This document shows, in pieces, positions 39,506 through 53,851 of a DNA stretch of 64,000 nucleotides. This DNA comes from Globodera rostochiensis. Its lineage: Eukaryota > Nematoda > Chromadorea > Rhabditida > Heteroderidae. The position numbers and the translations under genes were made by a program. Position 1 is the first letter of the stretch; every line of letters starts with the position of its first letter. The notes beneath the pieces were generated by a model that saw nothing but the letters and a program-made list of their open reading frames with translations, was not told the origin of the DNA and did not search any database. The DNA lies in NCBI GenBank assembly GCA_018350325.1, contig JAEVLN010000012.1:1633991-1697990 (forward strand). Reading direction: 5' to 3'.

Positions 39506-40605
39506 TCAGCAAAGGTGACAGTAATAGTTGAAGGCCACCACAACAACAGCGGCTGCGCCCACCGACAACGGCACAATGACGAGCAGCATCGTCAGCAAAT
39601 TGGAGTTTTTGATGGTGCGCTCCTCGCCCTCTGATGAATGAAAAAAAAAAGTAGGGAATTGTGAAGAGCATTTTTGAAAGCGTCATGGGAGATGGAGAGG
39701 AGTGATTTTTGCCCCTATTATATTTTAGCACATACCCCCGGGATGGTCGAAAGTGGCGAATTCGCCTGGCGGTCCGTCCATGCGCTCAAAAATGCGGTCG
39801 TCATGTGCCTGCTGCTGCTGTTGGTGCTGGACTGGCCAATTCCTTCCGCCGCCGGACGCCGTTCCGTCACTGTCGATGTTCGTGCTTGCCCTGCACATTT
39901 TTAGATCAGAAAGTCAATGAATGTGTACAGTCTCAAAATGCCCTTTCAGTTTCCATTTGGACATTTTTGAGGCAGAGAACGAACGAACGAACTGACCGTA
40001 GGAATAGGAAAGTGTTGCAGAAATGCTCTTCACATGAGCAAATGTGACTCCATCGGTCCAAATTGCGTTGACATCCGAGCGCCTCATTGCCGCATGTTCG
40101 AATTACTGCAAAAATTCCAACGTTTTAACAAAAAATCAACAGAAACGGAAACGACTTTATATTTTTAGTACACTTTTGAGTTATCGTCATCCGATTAGAT
40201 GTTGTCATACGAGAAATCTATTTCGTAATTAGCACACCTCTGGAAACCCTCAGGCATTTTACCTGCGTTGTTTGCCCGGAGCAAGCCGACCAAACAGACG
40301 GCCGCCTCGCACACTCCGTACGGCACACAATGTTCGTCTGAAAAAGAAATAAGCAACGCATTTTTAATAGCGACTTCTTTTGTCTCTTAGATTTTCTATT
40401 AAAAAACCCTTAATTCCGAAATCGAAAACTTGGGGGAAACGTCTAGGGGATCGGCAGAGTTTGAAGCCAATAAAAAGTCCACACCTGTGCAGTAACATCG
40501 GACCGCCTCAACGTTCGCCGTCCTCTGCTGCTGAAGAATGATGACAATGATGGTGAGGAACATGGAAAAACTGCTGCTGCTGCTGCTGAAGTTCGAGCAG
40601 TCCAT
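39506..40605 (-). CDS. small type I membrane protein with Cys-rich three-finger-like ectodomain
   Basis: Five exons on the minus strand: 40485-40605, 40263-40337, 39997-40105, 39736-39890 and 39506-39630, giving 194 aa with all phases closed. A hydrophobic signal (FSMFLTIIVIILQQQ) is followed by a Cys-rich domain: VRCYCT, DEHCVPYGVCEAAVCLVG, IRTCGNEALGCQRN, HICSCEEHFCNTF. The C-x-C start and CSCEEHFCN end resemble the LU/activin-receptor ectodomain fold. A Gln-rich acidic stalk leads to one transmembrane helix (LLTMLLVIVPLSVGAAAVVV) and a short tail. No kinase domain is present, so it is not a complete TGF-beta receptor. It could be a decoy or co-receptor or a Ly6-like protein; that is inference. 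An open frame continues upstream of the chosen ATG, but the signal peptide supports 40605. Confidence 0.6.
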
Positions 40606-43005
40606 TGCCTTTGGTGGGCTTCGCCGTCTCCTCAACAAGCAGCAATCGTTCAACGAAAATGCGGCCGCCGCCGACAAAGTTTGCTGACTTTGGTCTCCGT
40701 TTATTCGCGGGGAACCGCCGACTTTGTCGCTTTTCCGCCGAATTTTGACTCCTTTCCTTGCCGCCGCCGCCTCCTCTTTCTGTTGAGTTGCTGCTTGACT
40801 CTGTCGGCGGCGGCGGCGATGGCATTCACTTCCGTGCCACCGATGCGAGGAGTGTTTGCCGACATTAAAAGGCGAGTGGTGGCACAATTTGTCGTCGTCC
40901 TCGTCGTCGTCGTCAACCGTTGAAACTGACTGAAAAGTGTGAATAAATTAGGGCGAGTCCAAAAATTTGAACAGTTTTTTGTTGACTAAAAACATTTATA
41001 TATTCTTTAACGGATTGATTTTCAATTCCCTTTTTTTTTAAACAACTTTCTTCACCCCCAACACAAAGAGGGGCCGGCGGGCCGGCCGGTGAGGAATTGC
41101 AATGTTTCGTTGTTAGCGTCGGGTTTATTTAAAATTCCAGGACTGACACGTCGGAACTGGACTGGACCTGGACCTTTTGCGGATGGATGACGGCAATTCC
41201 ATGCCAACCGAAAAGAGAGTTTTTGTTTGTTTGCACTAATGAGTGCGGCGTGTGGGACGGAAATGATTCTGGGACAACAACCATTTACATAAAAATCCTG
41301 ATTAGGGCAATTTTGGGGCCCGCCTGCTAGCATTTCTGCTGTTGTACAAAGTTGAAAAACACTTACGGGGATTTGGTCTTCTGCTGGCACCGTCGGCGTC
41401 GCATTTCTTGGCGTTCTCATTTGAGGCTCTGTTTTGTAATAAAAATATGAAAAAAACTGCACTAAATTGTAATGATGAAAAAACTTCTTTTTGAACTGGA
41501 ACAAGCCAACAAACAGAATGCATTCATTGTGTTCATTCATTCTTTTATGAGACTTTGAGCCCGTCCGTCAAGAAATGGGCGGGCGGGGGGGGGGGGAAGT
41601 TCATGGACAAAGTGAAGAGCCCCGGGGGGCAAAATGCCCTCAGCAGACAGCGGCGGCGCTGTCTCTGGCGGCAAATTATTTTGAATACGGCGCTGGAGAA
41701 AGAAACGAGTCCGTCCGTTTGATGACTCTGACTGTGAGACGTATTGGCCTTGGCCGGACGAGGTGCTCGTCCATTCAACGAAAGGACAGCAGCCCCCCGG
41801 GGGGGGGGGGGCACACGACAAGTGGAGAAAATGGAGAAAACACTCAAAGGGACAGCGTGAGGGAGCGAGAGAAGGGGGCAAAAGGGAAGGAAAGCAAAAA
41901 GAGTGAGGCAAACGGAATAAAAAACCTATGAAGGAGGGAAAAAACGAAAAGCAAAAGGCTGTGGTGGACGAAGTCAAGTCAGCTGTGGCGCCGGAGGTTT
42001 GGCTAAAATCGTCACACAAAAAATTTCGCAGAAAAATATTTAACCGACATTAATTTAGAGCAAACCATAACACTTTCTGATCAGTGATCGGAAAATGTGC
42101 CATTCTTTAGGCAAAAGTTTGATTATCGGCAAATTTAAAACTGTTGGAATTTGGTTGTAAAATGGAGGCACCGCCGCTGCGTTGCGTTTTATTCCGCCCA
42201 CTTTTAGTCCATTGAATATCAATTTTCACACGAAAATGGCTAACAAATAAGCAAATCTTCTATTCTGAAGCGGCGTTGAGGGACCGGCCAATCGGAAGAA
42301 TGTTTGGAGAGTTTACGACACTTTCAGTCGGAGTGCCGGGGGGGGGGGAAGGCTGTAAACGACGCCGGAGGGGAATGAGGACGAAAAGAATTTCGTACAA
42401 AAATTAATGAGGGCATTTGTCGTCCGTTGTTGTGGGTATAATACGACGGAAAAAAGGCTTCGATTTGTAAGGAAACAAATGGAAGCCGAATTTGCTCAGC
42501 TTAAATTTGCAACTTTGACCCCCGCAAACAATCGAAAGGATTCCAAAGAAAAATTTGAATTTCCTAACGAGAAGAGGCCCCCACCCGCCCGGCCGCCTGC
42601 CCATCCGTTTCGGAGGGCGGGCAAAAGAAGTTTCGATGATGCGGAAGTTTAATGATTATGCAAAAAGAGAGAGGGATGAAATGGCAGGAAAAGAATTTGC
42701 ATTGATTGCGATGTGGCGAAGGATAGAATAATAAATATTCCCAAACCGCACTCTTTTCTAGGGAAGACGTTTACCTACTTTGCTTGAAATGGAGAGAGAC
42801 TCAAAATTCTTGCGATTTCTCAGCTCGACGAGAGCAGGTGAATAGTTCCTTTGCCAAGGGTTTTCATATTTTAGGCCCGTCGGAACAATTTGTTGAAAGT
42901 CAAAGTTTTTACGCGAAAAAGGAAAAAATATTTAAACGATTTTTAAAAAACAAAAATCAATTTTCAATGAATGTCCGGAGATCGAGCCTGATCGACGTCT
43001 TCCCT
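40606..43005. other. intergenic; no gene supported
   Basis: Contains runs of G or C (41586, 41796, 42340) and moderate-length open frames without recognisable domains, for example minus-strand 41052-41540 and plus-strand 42407-42652. I could not find splice-consistent exons or a family match. Confidence 0.4.
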
Positions 43006-45505
<2,500 letters not shown>

Positions 45506-46122
45506 TTTTAAATCGCTTTATAATTTGAAGAATAAAGATAGCTAAAACAAAAAACTTTAGCAAGAAACTTTAATTATTTGTTATAAACTTATTAAAACTC
45601 CTTTTAAAAGTGAAAATGGAAAGAGGAACCACCAGAAAAGTGGTTGCAATAATTGCAAAAATCAGTTATGATGGATGTAAAAGAAAAAAAATTTGCGAAT
45701 GATGAAGCATCATTAGCGTAAATCGCACTATATTTGCTTTTGATAGAATTTGCTGGAACTAAAAGAAATGGTGGAATGTTCGCGAAATATTTTAGGGATA
45801 TTATTTCGTAGTTTGCGTTTTGTTTACGCTATTTTCAAATTTGAAAAACTTTTTTGTTGTTTTTCAATGCACGTCACGTAGTAACTTTGTGTAAAAATTT
45901 CGTAAACCAAACCCCAAAGACTAGAGTTCGGGTTTGAAACAGGGCTCTTTTTTAACTCCCTCAAGCAGAGCACATCCACATTGAAACTATGATTCGAAAG
46001 AAGAGCTAACTTTAAGGTTCAAAGCTTCCATCTTGGAATTTTGTTTTTGTCGTATAGTCATTAAAAATAGGTACTTACTATGCAAATATTGCTTTTTTGT
46101 TTTTAAAGATTGTTTATTATTA
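45506..46122. other. divergent promoter region of Hsp70 and prefoldin
   Basis: About 600 bp separate the minus-strand Hsp70 ATG from the plus-strand prefoldin ATG. The sequence is AT-rich. I see no clear array of nGAAn heat-shock elements and no other gene. Confidence 0.4.
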
Positions 46123-46908
46123 ATGGCCACGACAGATTTCGATGCGCAACTCCGAAAGGCCTTCCAGGAGCTGCAGGGGCAAATTTTGGAGAGCCGTGAT
46201 AAGCAGAAAAACGCCGAAATCACAAAAATGGCGATGAAACAGGCGAGAAAATTGTCATTGACTTGTTTCAACATCAGCTCACCTTTCTTGATGTAAACGT
46301 AATTTTATTGAAGCTGGCAGACGTTTCTTTGCCAATTAAATTTATTTTTGAAAAAAGCGGTTTTGCTGGCCTATATTGCACTTTTGTCTAAAAGTTAAAT
46401 GTTAAAGCTTTTAAGAACATTCGAATAGCCGAAATTGTCAAATCGCAGTTGGAGAAAGTGCCCAAGGATCGGACAGTTTACCGGACGGTTGGACGCATTT
46501 TTCTCAAAGAAACAGTCGATTCAGGTTCGTTTTTATTTATTTTTTGTTGTAAATTTTGAATGTACAATCTTTGGAAACTTAACTCGTTTTGATTTTTTTT
46601 TTTGTTGCAAATTTTGAATGTACAATCTTTGGAAACTTAACAGTTAAGGTTACTTGTAGCTCGAATTTTAATTACGAGCTTGCTTTGAACTGATGAGTTA
46701 TTAAAGATGCTTCCGCTTAAATTGAAGACACTTTCTGTTTGTCCTGAGTTATTGAATTATTGTAGAAATTGAGCGTCAAAATGCGGACATCGAAACGTGC
46801 ACGGAACGAATTGCGGTGATGGACCGACAAAAGGGCTATTTGGACAAAACCATTGCCGAGACGGAGAAGAATTTGCGCGAACTCATTCAGACCAGGCGGC
46901 GGCAGTAG
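46123..46908 (+). CDS. pfd-1: prefoldin subunit 1
   Basis: Three exons, 46123-46242, 46416-46524 and 46766-46908, give 123 aa, the usual length. The beta-type prefoldin pattern is clear: an N-terminal helix (FDAQLRKAFQELQGQILES), the short strand region (VYRTVGRIFLKET) and a C-terminal helix (DRQKGYLDKTIAETEKNLRE). Prefoldin 1 is one of six subunits that hand unfolded actin and tubulin to the CCT chaperonin. The first intron begins with GC (CAG|GCGAG), the only way found to keep phase. The second intron contains an approximately 34-bp tandem duplication (46548-46641). Confidence 0.93.
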
Positions 46909-48005
46909 CATTGGAAGAGGAGGAGGGAGTAGTAAAGACGGGAAAATTTTTGAAAATCATTTTGAACAAAATTTGTTGTTTTTCACGTCACGATGAAATT
47001 TGCACATTTTATGCTTCGAAAGTCTTTTCTAAAAATTAGAGAAACTACTTAAATTTTTTATCACAATTTCTCGTTGCTCAACGGCCGACCCCCAACCATT
47101 CCCCTCGTCTTGCTGGTTACTATAAGTTTTTTGTTTGAATCTGGCCGAGTTGCTCGGAACGATATTTTCAATATTCAGTTAAAATTGTAGAAATTTTGTT
47201 GTTTGAAAGACTCGTCCGAATTCGGGTCCGGGCTTCAAAATCGGTCCAAATGGAGGTCAGCTTTGCGTTCTAACCCCGCGAATTTCTGGTTAAAAATAAT
47301 GAACAAAAATTTGGGACACGCATTCTCCCGGAACGCCAGAACTAATAAGACAAAAAAAAGATGCCATGCGCAACGGGTTTAATGCGGGAACCCACAAAAA
47401 GACTTGGAAAATTCCGTTTCAACTGGGGATGCCCCTCATGTTCAAGATGTCCGGGATGCCATACCGGATAGACACCAATTCATTTTTAACGTCTATTTTC
47501 ACACACACTCCTCCGACCCTGACCCAACTTTTTGTGTTATCAACAAACCGCCAATGAACGGAAGAGATGGAAATGACCCATCGAAATTTGTTGAGTGTGC
47601 TCCATGTAATCAAAAAACGAATAAATGAATATAAATTTGTACCATGCACAGACAGAGAGAGAGAGCAGCAGCATTACCCAGCCCAATCTATTTACTCATT
47701 TTGTGATACTAACCAACATATGATGATAACCCCAAAAAGCAGCAAAATATTTCCTCAAAATGCGCCGTCCCCAAGCAATTCCTTCGGTCGATCACAATGT
47801 TCCACCGACAAAACTTCCCCTCCCTAATGGGGAAAAGGTCAAAGGGTTCCCCCCGTCCCCAACAAATTAGTTGAAATGCATTGAAACCAATTTTTTCCCT
47901 TTTAATAAAACGATGAATCAAGAAAAAAAAGTTTACAAAACTACTTTTTAGGAGGTATTTGCACCACATTTGACTTAAAATTGCCACTTTTATTAATTTT
48001 GAACA
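46909..48005. other. intergenic; dispersed repeat copy only
   Basis: A segment near 47205-47290 (AATTCGGGTCCGGGCTTC, AAATGGAGGTCAGC) belongs to the dispersed repeat seen at 3868-4545. Nothing else is recognised. Confidence 0.45.
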
Positions 48006-51000
48006 ATGAGCGGTGAAACGGCACACCTTTTGTCGGCCTCGTCGTCGCTTTTGCAACGACGCGCGCAACAACAGCATCAAACTGTTCAGGCAATAAACAC
48101 GCTCTTACCGGTGTTTTTCCATGAGGGCTTTATTCGTTTTCACTTCCATATTTCTTTCTCAAGCCATGGACGTTATATGACGAAGATTTGGGTACTTTTG
48201 CATTCTGTCCCCTCGCTACCAGAATTTAAAATTATTAAATGCCCTAAACCGACGGTTTTGAGGCAACAGAGCACGAATACATACATATGAATGGGGGTTT
48301 TTTTATTTTACCAACTTTTTTGTGAGTCATTTTGGTGGTGACATAATGCAAAAGTACGACGATTTACACCCGGAACCGGAAGGCTTGTTCCTCTTTTCCA
48401 CAGCCATTGCTTGAGATCTCAAACATCACCAAAAATTTCGATTGATGATCACCGAAAAGGGTTTTGGGAGAACCATATTTACAAATTGTTCACAATGTTG
48501 TTTGTTTTTGTTCGCGGGTCTACATATGTTCCGCGAGTAGAAAATTGTTTATCAAAATCTTCCCCATCCATGCATCTGTAGATGACGGAGAACTTCAACG
48601 ACGTTATGCCCGTGGAGGATGGAGCAGAGCGCCATGGAAAGTCGTTGATGAGCCAAAGACAGTCCAGCTATGGAGCGACTTCACCCGCCAAGTACTTTCA
48701 GGAGGTGCAACCCGTCGCCCTGTCGTGGCACGGCCTCTCCGTTGTCCATGCCAAATCGGGGCGCAAAATTCTTGGTAAGGAGTTGTTGCGCTGGCTGGTG
48801 CTGAACATTTAGGTTGCGCTGGCTGGTGCTGAACATTTAGGCCTTCCTGCCGTTGTACGTGTTGAATTTGTAGACAATGTGTCGGGAATGGCCGACGCCA
48901 GCCAACTCGTCGCACTGATGGGCGCCAGCGGGGCCGGCAAAACGACGCTGCTCAACACGTTGTTGTGCAGAAATTTGAAGAATCTCAGCGTGGAGGGCCA
49001 AGTGTTGGTGAACGGGCACAACCTGGGCAAGTCGATCACCTACGTCAGCGGGGTTGGCCATTTTTGCTGTGTTGCTTAATGATGCCAAAAGGATTTTCAG
49101 CGTTAAATTTCTCTCCCGCCAAGTTCAGTATGTGCAGCAGGACGAACTGTTCATGGGCACGCTGACGGTGAAGGAGCATTTGATGGCACAGGCACGCCTT
49201 CGCATGGTCGGACACACGCAACGGACAATGCGCCGGCGCGTCAACGAGGTGACACCATTTTTCTCATGGATTTTCTTTTTGGGTTTTGAACGTATTGATA
49301 ATGAGTGAATTTAAAACATTTAAATTAATAAATATTTATGAACTTTTTTGATCCTGTTTTTGTGCAGATAATCGACGAGCTCGGTCTTCAAGAGTGCAAA
49401 CATGCTCGCATTGGCTTTAGCGGGGTCCGTTTTCTTGTTGTTTTGTGAAAACAGCAAAAACCTTTGTTTTTTTTTTGAAAAACAAACATTTTCAGGTTAA
49501 AAAAGGCATTTCGGGCGGTGAGGCGCGTCGTCTGCTGTTTGCCTCTGAACTGCTTAACAATCCGCAGATCATTTTTGCTGACGAACCGACAACCGTACGT
49601 TTTCTTTTGGTGATTTTTAAGGAAATAGCCAATCAAAAATCTTTTGTAGGGACTCGACTCGTCAATGGCAGACAGTGTGATCAGCGTAATGCGTGCACTG
49701 ACAAGGTCCGGTCGTACAATCATTTGCACCATCCATCAGCCATCGTCGGAAATTTATCGAAAATTTGATCGGGTACGGGTCGGAATTGTGGAGGGGAGAA
49801 GGGGGTCCAATCAGATTTTTTACTTCTTTTTTTTAAATTTGAACCCATTTTTTTGTACCGTTTCTTCCCCACCCGAAACAGGTTATGTTTTTGGCCCAAG
49901 GTCGGCTCGCCTACTTCGGGGAGCCCACCAAAGCGACGGAGCTGTTCGGCCGTTCCGGCAATCCGTGCCCGTCCAATTACAACCCGGCCGATCACATCAT
50001 TCAGGTGGAAGAACATGGCGTCATGAATTTCGTTTTTTGTTTGTCATATTTTTGTGCCACCATATTCCAGTGCCTCAGCATCGAGATGGGCCGTGAGGAC
50101 GAGTGCAAACAGCGCATTCGCAACACGTGCACAGAGTGGGAGCGGTGTGCGGAGAGCGCCGTGTTCCGTGAGGAGGTGGAGCGGCGACGGCGGTGCGTTC
50201 GCGAGAAGCCGACACCGCGCAAGACGGCCAGCTGCTGGGTGCAGGTACTCACTCCCAACGCACGCAGTTCATGAGGAGGAGAAGACTGGAACAGATTCTT
50301 AGAACTTCATCTCCTTTCAGACACATTCGCTACTGAAGCGTTCACTGCTTGACAATTGGCGCAATCCGAGCCTGACACGGGCAAAATTGATCCAAAAGTG
50401 CATCATGGGCGTGTTCATCGGCCTGCTTTACATGAACACGAGCGTGTACAACAAAGTTGGACGCGATAATCTGAACGGCGCAATGTTTTAGTGAGTTTTT
50501 GTTCGTTTTGGATTTGAGGTTATAAGGAAAAAGTGTGCATATATTCGAATATTCATTTTGTACGGAAATTTTTTTTCTGAAAAACGCGATTTAATTTTGT
50601 CCAACCGTTTTGCTTAAGTATCATCGGGGAACTGACCTACTCCACGCTGTTCGGCGTGCTCACCTTTTTTCCTGCCGACTTTGCGCTGGTCGCCCGCGAG
50701 TACCACGACGGGTTGTACTGCTCGGGCGCCTATTTTGTCGCCCGGTCCGTCTCCTATATACCGCTGTTTACGGTGGACGGCGCTGTGATGGTGTCCGTGT
50801 CCTATTGGCTGATCGGTCTGGTGCCGACCGTGTGGCACTTTTTGATCACGCTAGGCAAGGCGGACAATGCACAAATATTTTTCAATTAAATTGCATAGAA
50901 TTTGTTTGGCTTTAATGGGTTCATTTTTAATGCCATTAAAGTGCAATAAAAATTCTCCAGGCATTTGCTTCCTCGTCGAGCAGTCGGCCGTTGCGTTTGG

Positions 51001-51445
51001 CGTCATGTTGTCCGCAGTGTCCCCCTCGTACCCCGTCGCCGTCTCTGTGGCTGGCCCAATCCTCACCATTCTGTCACTGACCGGCGGACTGTTCGCCAAC
51101 GTGGGCGAGCTGCCGTACTTCATCAGCTGGGTTCGGAGAAAATGTTTTTTTACAGAATTTTTTTGTTTGTTTGGATTTTTTCCATTCAATTTGTCTTGTT
51201 ATATATGTCGCGTATTTCAGGTGCAATATTTGTCCTGGTTCCGCTACGGGTTTGAGGCCTTTGCCATCGCCCAGTGGAGCGGCGCCTTTGGCGATGATGT
51301 CACGCGTTTACGCTCGGAGCTCAGCAAATTTTCTTTCCGCCCCGAGGCGTTCTACACGGATTTGGCATCGATGGCACTGTTCATCGGTCTCTTCTACCTC
51401 GTCGGCTTCTTCGGCCTGCTCATCCGCGTGCGAAGGGCACGCTGA
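48006..51445 (+). CDS. ABCG-family (White-type) half-transporter
   Basis: Exons 48006-48089, 48582-48774, 48874-49052, 49129-49248, 49368-49424, 49496-49594, 49650-49772, 49882-50004, 50071-50244, 50321-50490, 50619-50854, 50961-51130 and 51221-51445 give about 650 aa. The nucleotide-binding domain comes first, as in ABCG proteins: Walker [14 protein letters not shown]-loop [15 protein letters not shown], signature [10 protein letters not shown], Walker [11 protein letters not shown]-loop GLDSSMAD, and [10 protein letters not shown]. The transmembrane half follows ([66 protein letters not shown]). Half-transporters pair to export lipids, sterols or pigment precursors; the substrate cannot be read here. 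The intron after 50854 is GC-AG, and the first intron may be too. The first exon is less certain, as MTENF at 48582 could also start translation. Confidence 0.9.
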
Positions 51446-51942
51446 TTGGCCACAAAGAAAAAACGATAAATCTCTCTCTCGGTTTCGATTATGTGAATGG
51501 ACGCCGAAATTTGTTAATTTTTGTTCTCTGACGACCTTTCAATTGCTTTCACAACTTCAAACGATGTAATATTCTTAATTAAAAATTGTTTGACAACCCC
51601 CCACCCCCCGAAAATAAATGTTATAAATCTTGTTAGCATTTCTTAATAAACATAATTAATTTCCAATAGTTTTTTACGGCAGCGCCCATCGTCAACACCG
51701 CCGGACAAAAGTTCAACAAAGTCTTGAGTTAAAAGTTGAACCGGGAAATCAAATTGAAGATTCGCACTTTAAAGTTGAAATCCCCGGTCCCAAAAATTCT
51801 ATTTTACCCGGACTATAGTAGGCATCCGCTTACGGTTTTGAAAGAAACTAAACTAATCAGAAACATTTAATTGATTTATATAATTCTAATATTTTGTACA
51901 AAATGTGTGCATTCGTTGAAGTGATCGCCGGTTCTTTCGTCA
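51446..51942. other. convergent intergenic region
   Basis: Short AT-rich gap between the ABCG stop and the PIG-Q stop. It includes a CCCCCCACCCCCCG run near 51600. Nothing else is seen. Confidence 0.45.
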
Positions 51943-53270
51943 TCAGTCATTACTGTCCCAATTGTGCGCCAATGTCTGACGAATCATTCGCGCCGCACGC
52001 CTCAACAATCGGCAGGCGCCGTCGACGGACAGCCAGAGCTTAATAAAATACGACTTTTGGCCTTCTTTTCGCTGAATTTACTGCACATTCCAACGCTCAC
52101 TGTGCTGAACACGCCGAAATAGACGCAAATGGTGGGCATAAGGAACAGCAGGATGATCATGGCCAGCGTGGTGATGAACAGCTGGCGGCTGTCCAGCTTG
52201 ACGCTGTCCACGCGTTCCCTCAACGGGTTCCATTTTTTGCTGCGGAATGCGCGGCTGACGCCCAAAAAAGCGGCCCAGCACACTTTTGCCAATCTGACGG
52301 GAATTTTTGTGAAGAAAAACAAACACCGAATTGAGAGATGACAAAAAATGGTAAATTTGTGCCCCCACCAGCAGAGTAAATAACCAAAAATGAGTTTCAA
52401 TAAAAACGTTTAAAAATGCGGCAAACAAAGCAAATGAAATTTAAATGTCATGTTTGTCCCGGGATTGTTCGGACTTGAGCATTAGATTCATCCACAAAAG
52501 CCGTAATTGACTGGTAAAAAAAATCATAAAAATATTCAAAAAACTTAAAAAAACAGACTTTTGCGTATAAATGTGGAAGCAAAAAATGTGGACGGTCAGC
52601 ACGCGAAGGAAATCGGACAGAAAGGCGACAAGGACGGAAAGACCTCAACAAATTTTAGGGACTAACTTTTTTTTTGGTTGTTTTTATTGTATAAAAACTC
52701 ACCCAAAGCACCCGACGCAATCAGCAGCCATTTTGTCCACGAATGTTCAAAAAAGGTCACATAAGCTGAAAGATTGATGAAATTCCCTATACATTTTTGA
52801 TTGATCACTCAAATTCCGATCAAAAAGCTTTCTAAAATTGCTCACTTCTCCATATATGAATGTGGTAGAAGAAAAAATTGGAGAGAAAGGTGTTCAATGC
52901 GTCGTTGAGCTTCAGGCCCGCGGGGTTATTGGTCAGCCAGGTGATCAGCTGCATTGAACATGAACATGAACATGAACAACAACAACAATGACGGATTTGC
53001 GCGCAAACATTTTGAACACCAACCGTTTCCAACTGTTTAATGTACAGATGGACTGCGGTCCAAAAACGGACGAAAATGTCCGTCCATCGCGCCATTGCAA
53101 GACCCAAGACGACGAGGCCAAACAGCGAGTCGAAAACCAAATACGAAAGCCTAAGAATTGGACAACGTTCGTGGGCTTTAAAACTACAATTCGACAACGG
53201 ACGACCTGCACAAATTCCCCAATTTGAAGCTCAGCTCGGCGTACAGCGCACTCCAGGCCAAACATTGAGG
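51943..53270 (-). CDS. pigq (putative): PIG-Q/GPI1 subunit of GPI-GlcNAc transferase, 5' end unresolved
   Basis: Exons on the minus strand: 53206 to about 53270 (start unclear), 53024-53150, 52846-52948, 52703-52765, 52559-52643, 52101-52293 and 51943-52038, all in consistent phase. The conserved C-terminal half of PIG-Q is recognisable: [69 protein letters not shown] and [22 protein letters not shown] stabilises the ER complex that makes the first GPI precursor. Several membrane helices are evident. The N-terminal half expected for the family is not recognised in the 580 bp before the next gene, so the protein is either short or truncated. The segment at 52430-52500 looks coding but is not needed for the alignment. 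Confidence 0.8.
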
Positions 53271-53851
53271 CAATGTACCCATTCAAAGCCAAAATTTGGG
53301 TATTTTCAGCAAAAAAGTTTTAAAAATTTAGAGGAGGTGCAAACAAATCCATGATTCCTTCAAAAAATGCCAAACACATAACAGCCCTAACACATTTTAA
53401 TCAAATATTTGAACAACAATCAAACGAGAAATATGGGACATAAAAAACATTAATCGTCTGCCTAAGATGGCTGAATTGCAGTTCAGTATTTTTATTTTTT
53501 TTTATATATAGTTTATGTTTGGGTGAACTGCAATTGAGCCCTAAAGGGTCAAAACATTATTTCTTCTAAATTTATGTCACCGACGTCATTTCATATGCAG
53601 ACACCGTCGTTACTCAATCACTGCAGCTTACCAGCAGCCTAAATTTTATTGTTACTTTCTTAAGAAATGGTCTTGAATTATTAAACAAGGCATGCAAAAT
53701 TAAGAACTATGTTTTCAATCCTTGAACAGTTGCAAAAAGTCCGTTTACTTCAAATATTTTTAACAAAAAGCATGTAATTAACAGTTAAACCAGTTCTTAA
53801 ACAAAAATGTTTAATTTCATTTCCCTGAATACTCTAGTAAATGAGCAGAAA

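Noticed and set aside
41052..42652. Candidate genes in 41052-42652
   Set aside because: Open frames exist, but I found no motif, no coherent exon chain and no codon pattern like that of the neighbouring genes.
52430..52500. Extra PIG-Q exon ([12 protein letters not shown]...)
   Set aside because: Direct splicing of 52559 to 52293 already gives the correct family spacing, and this segment would insert extra residues.
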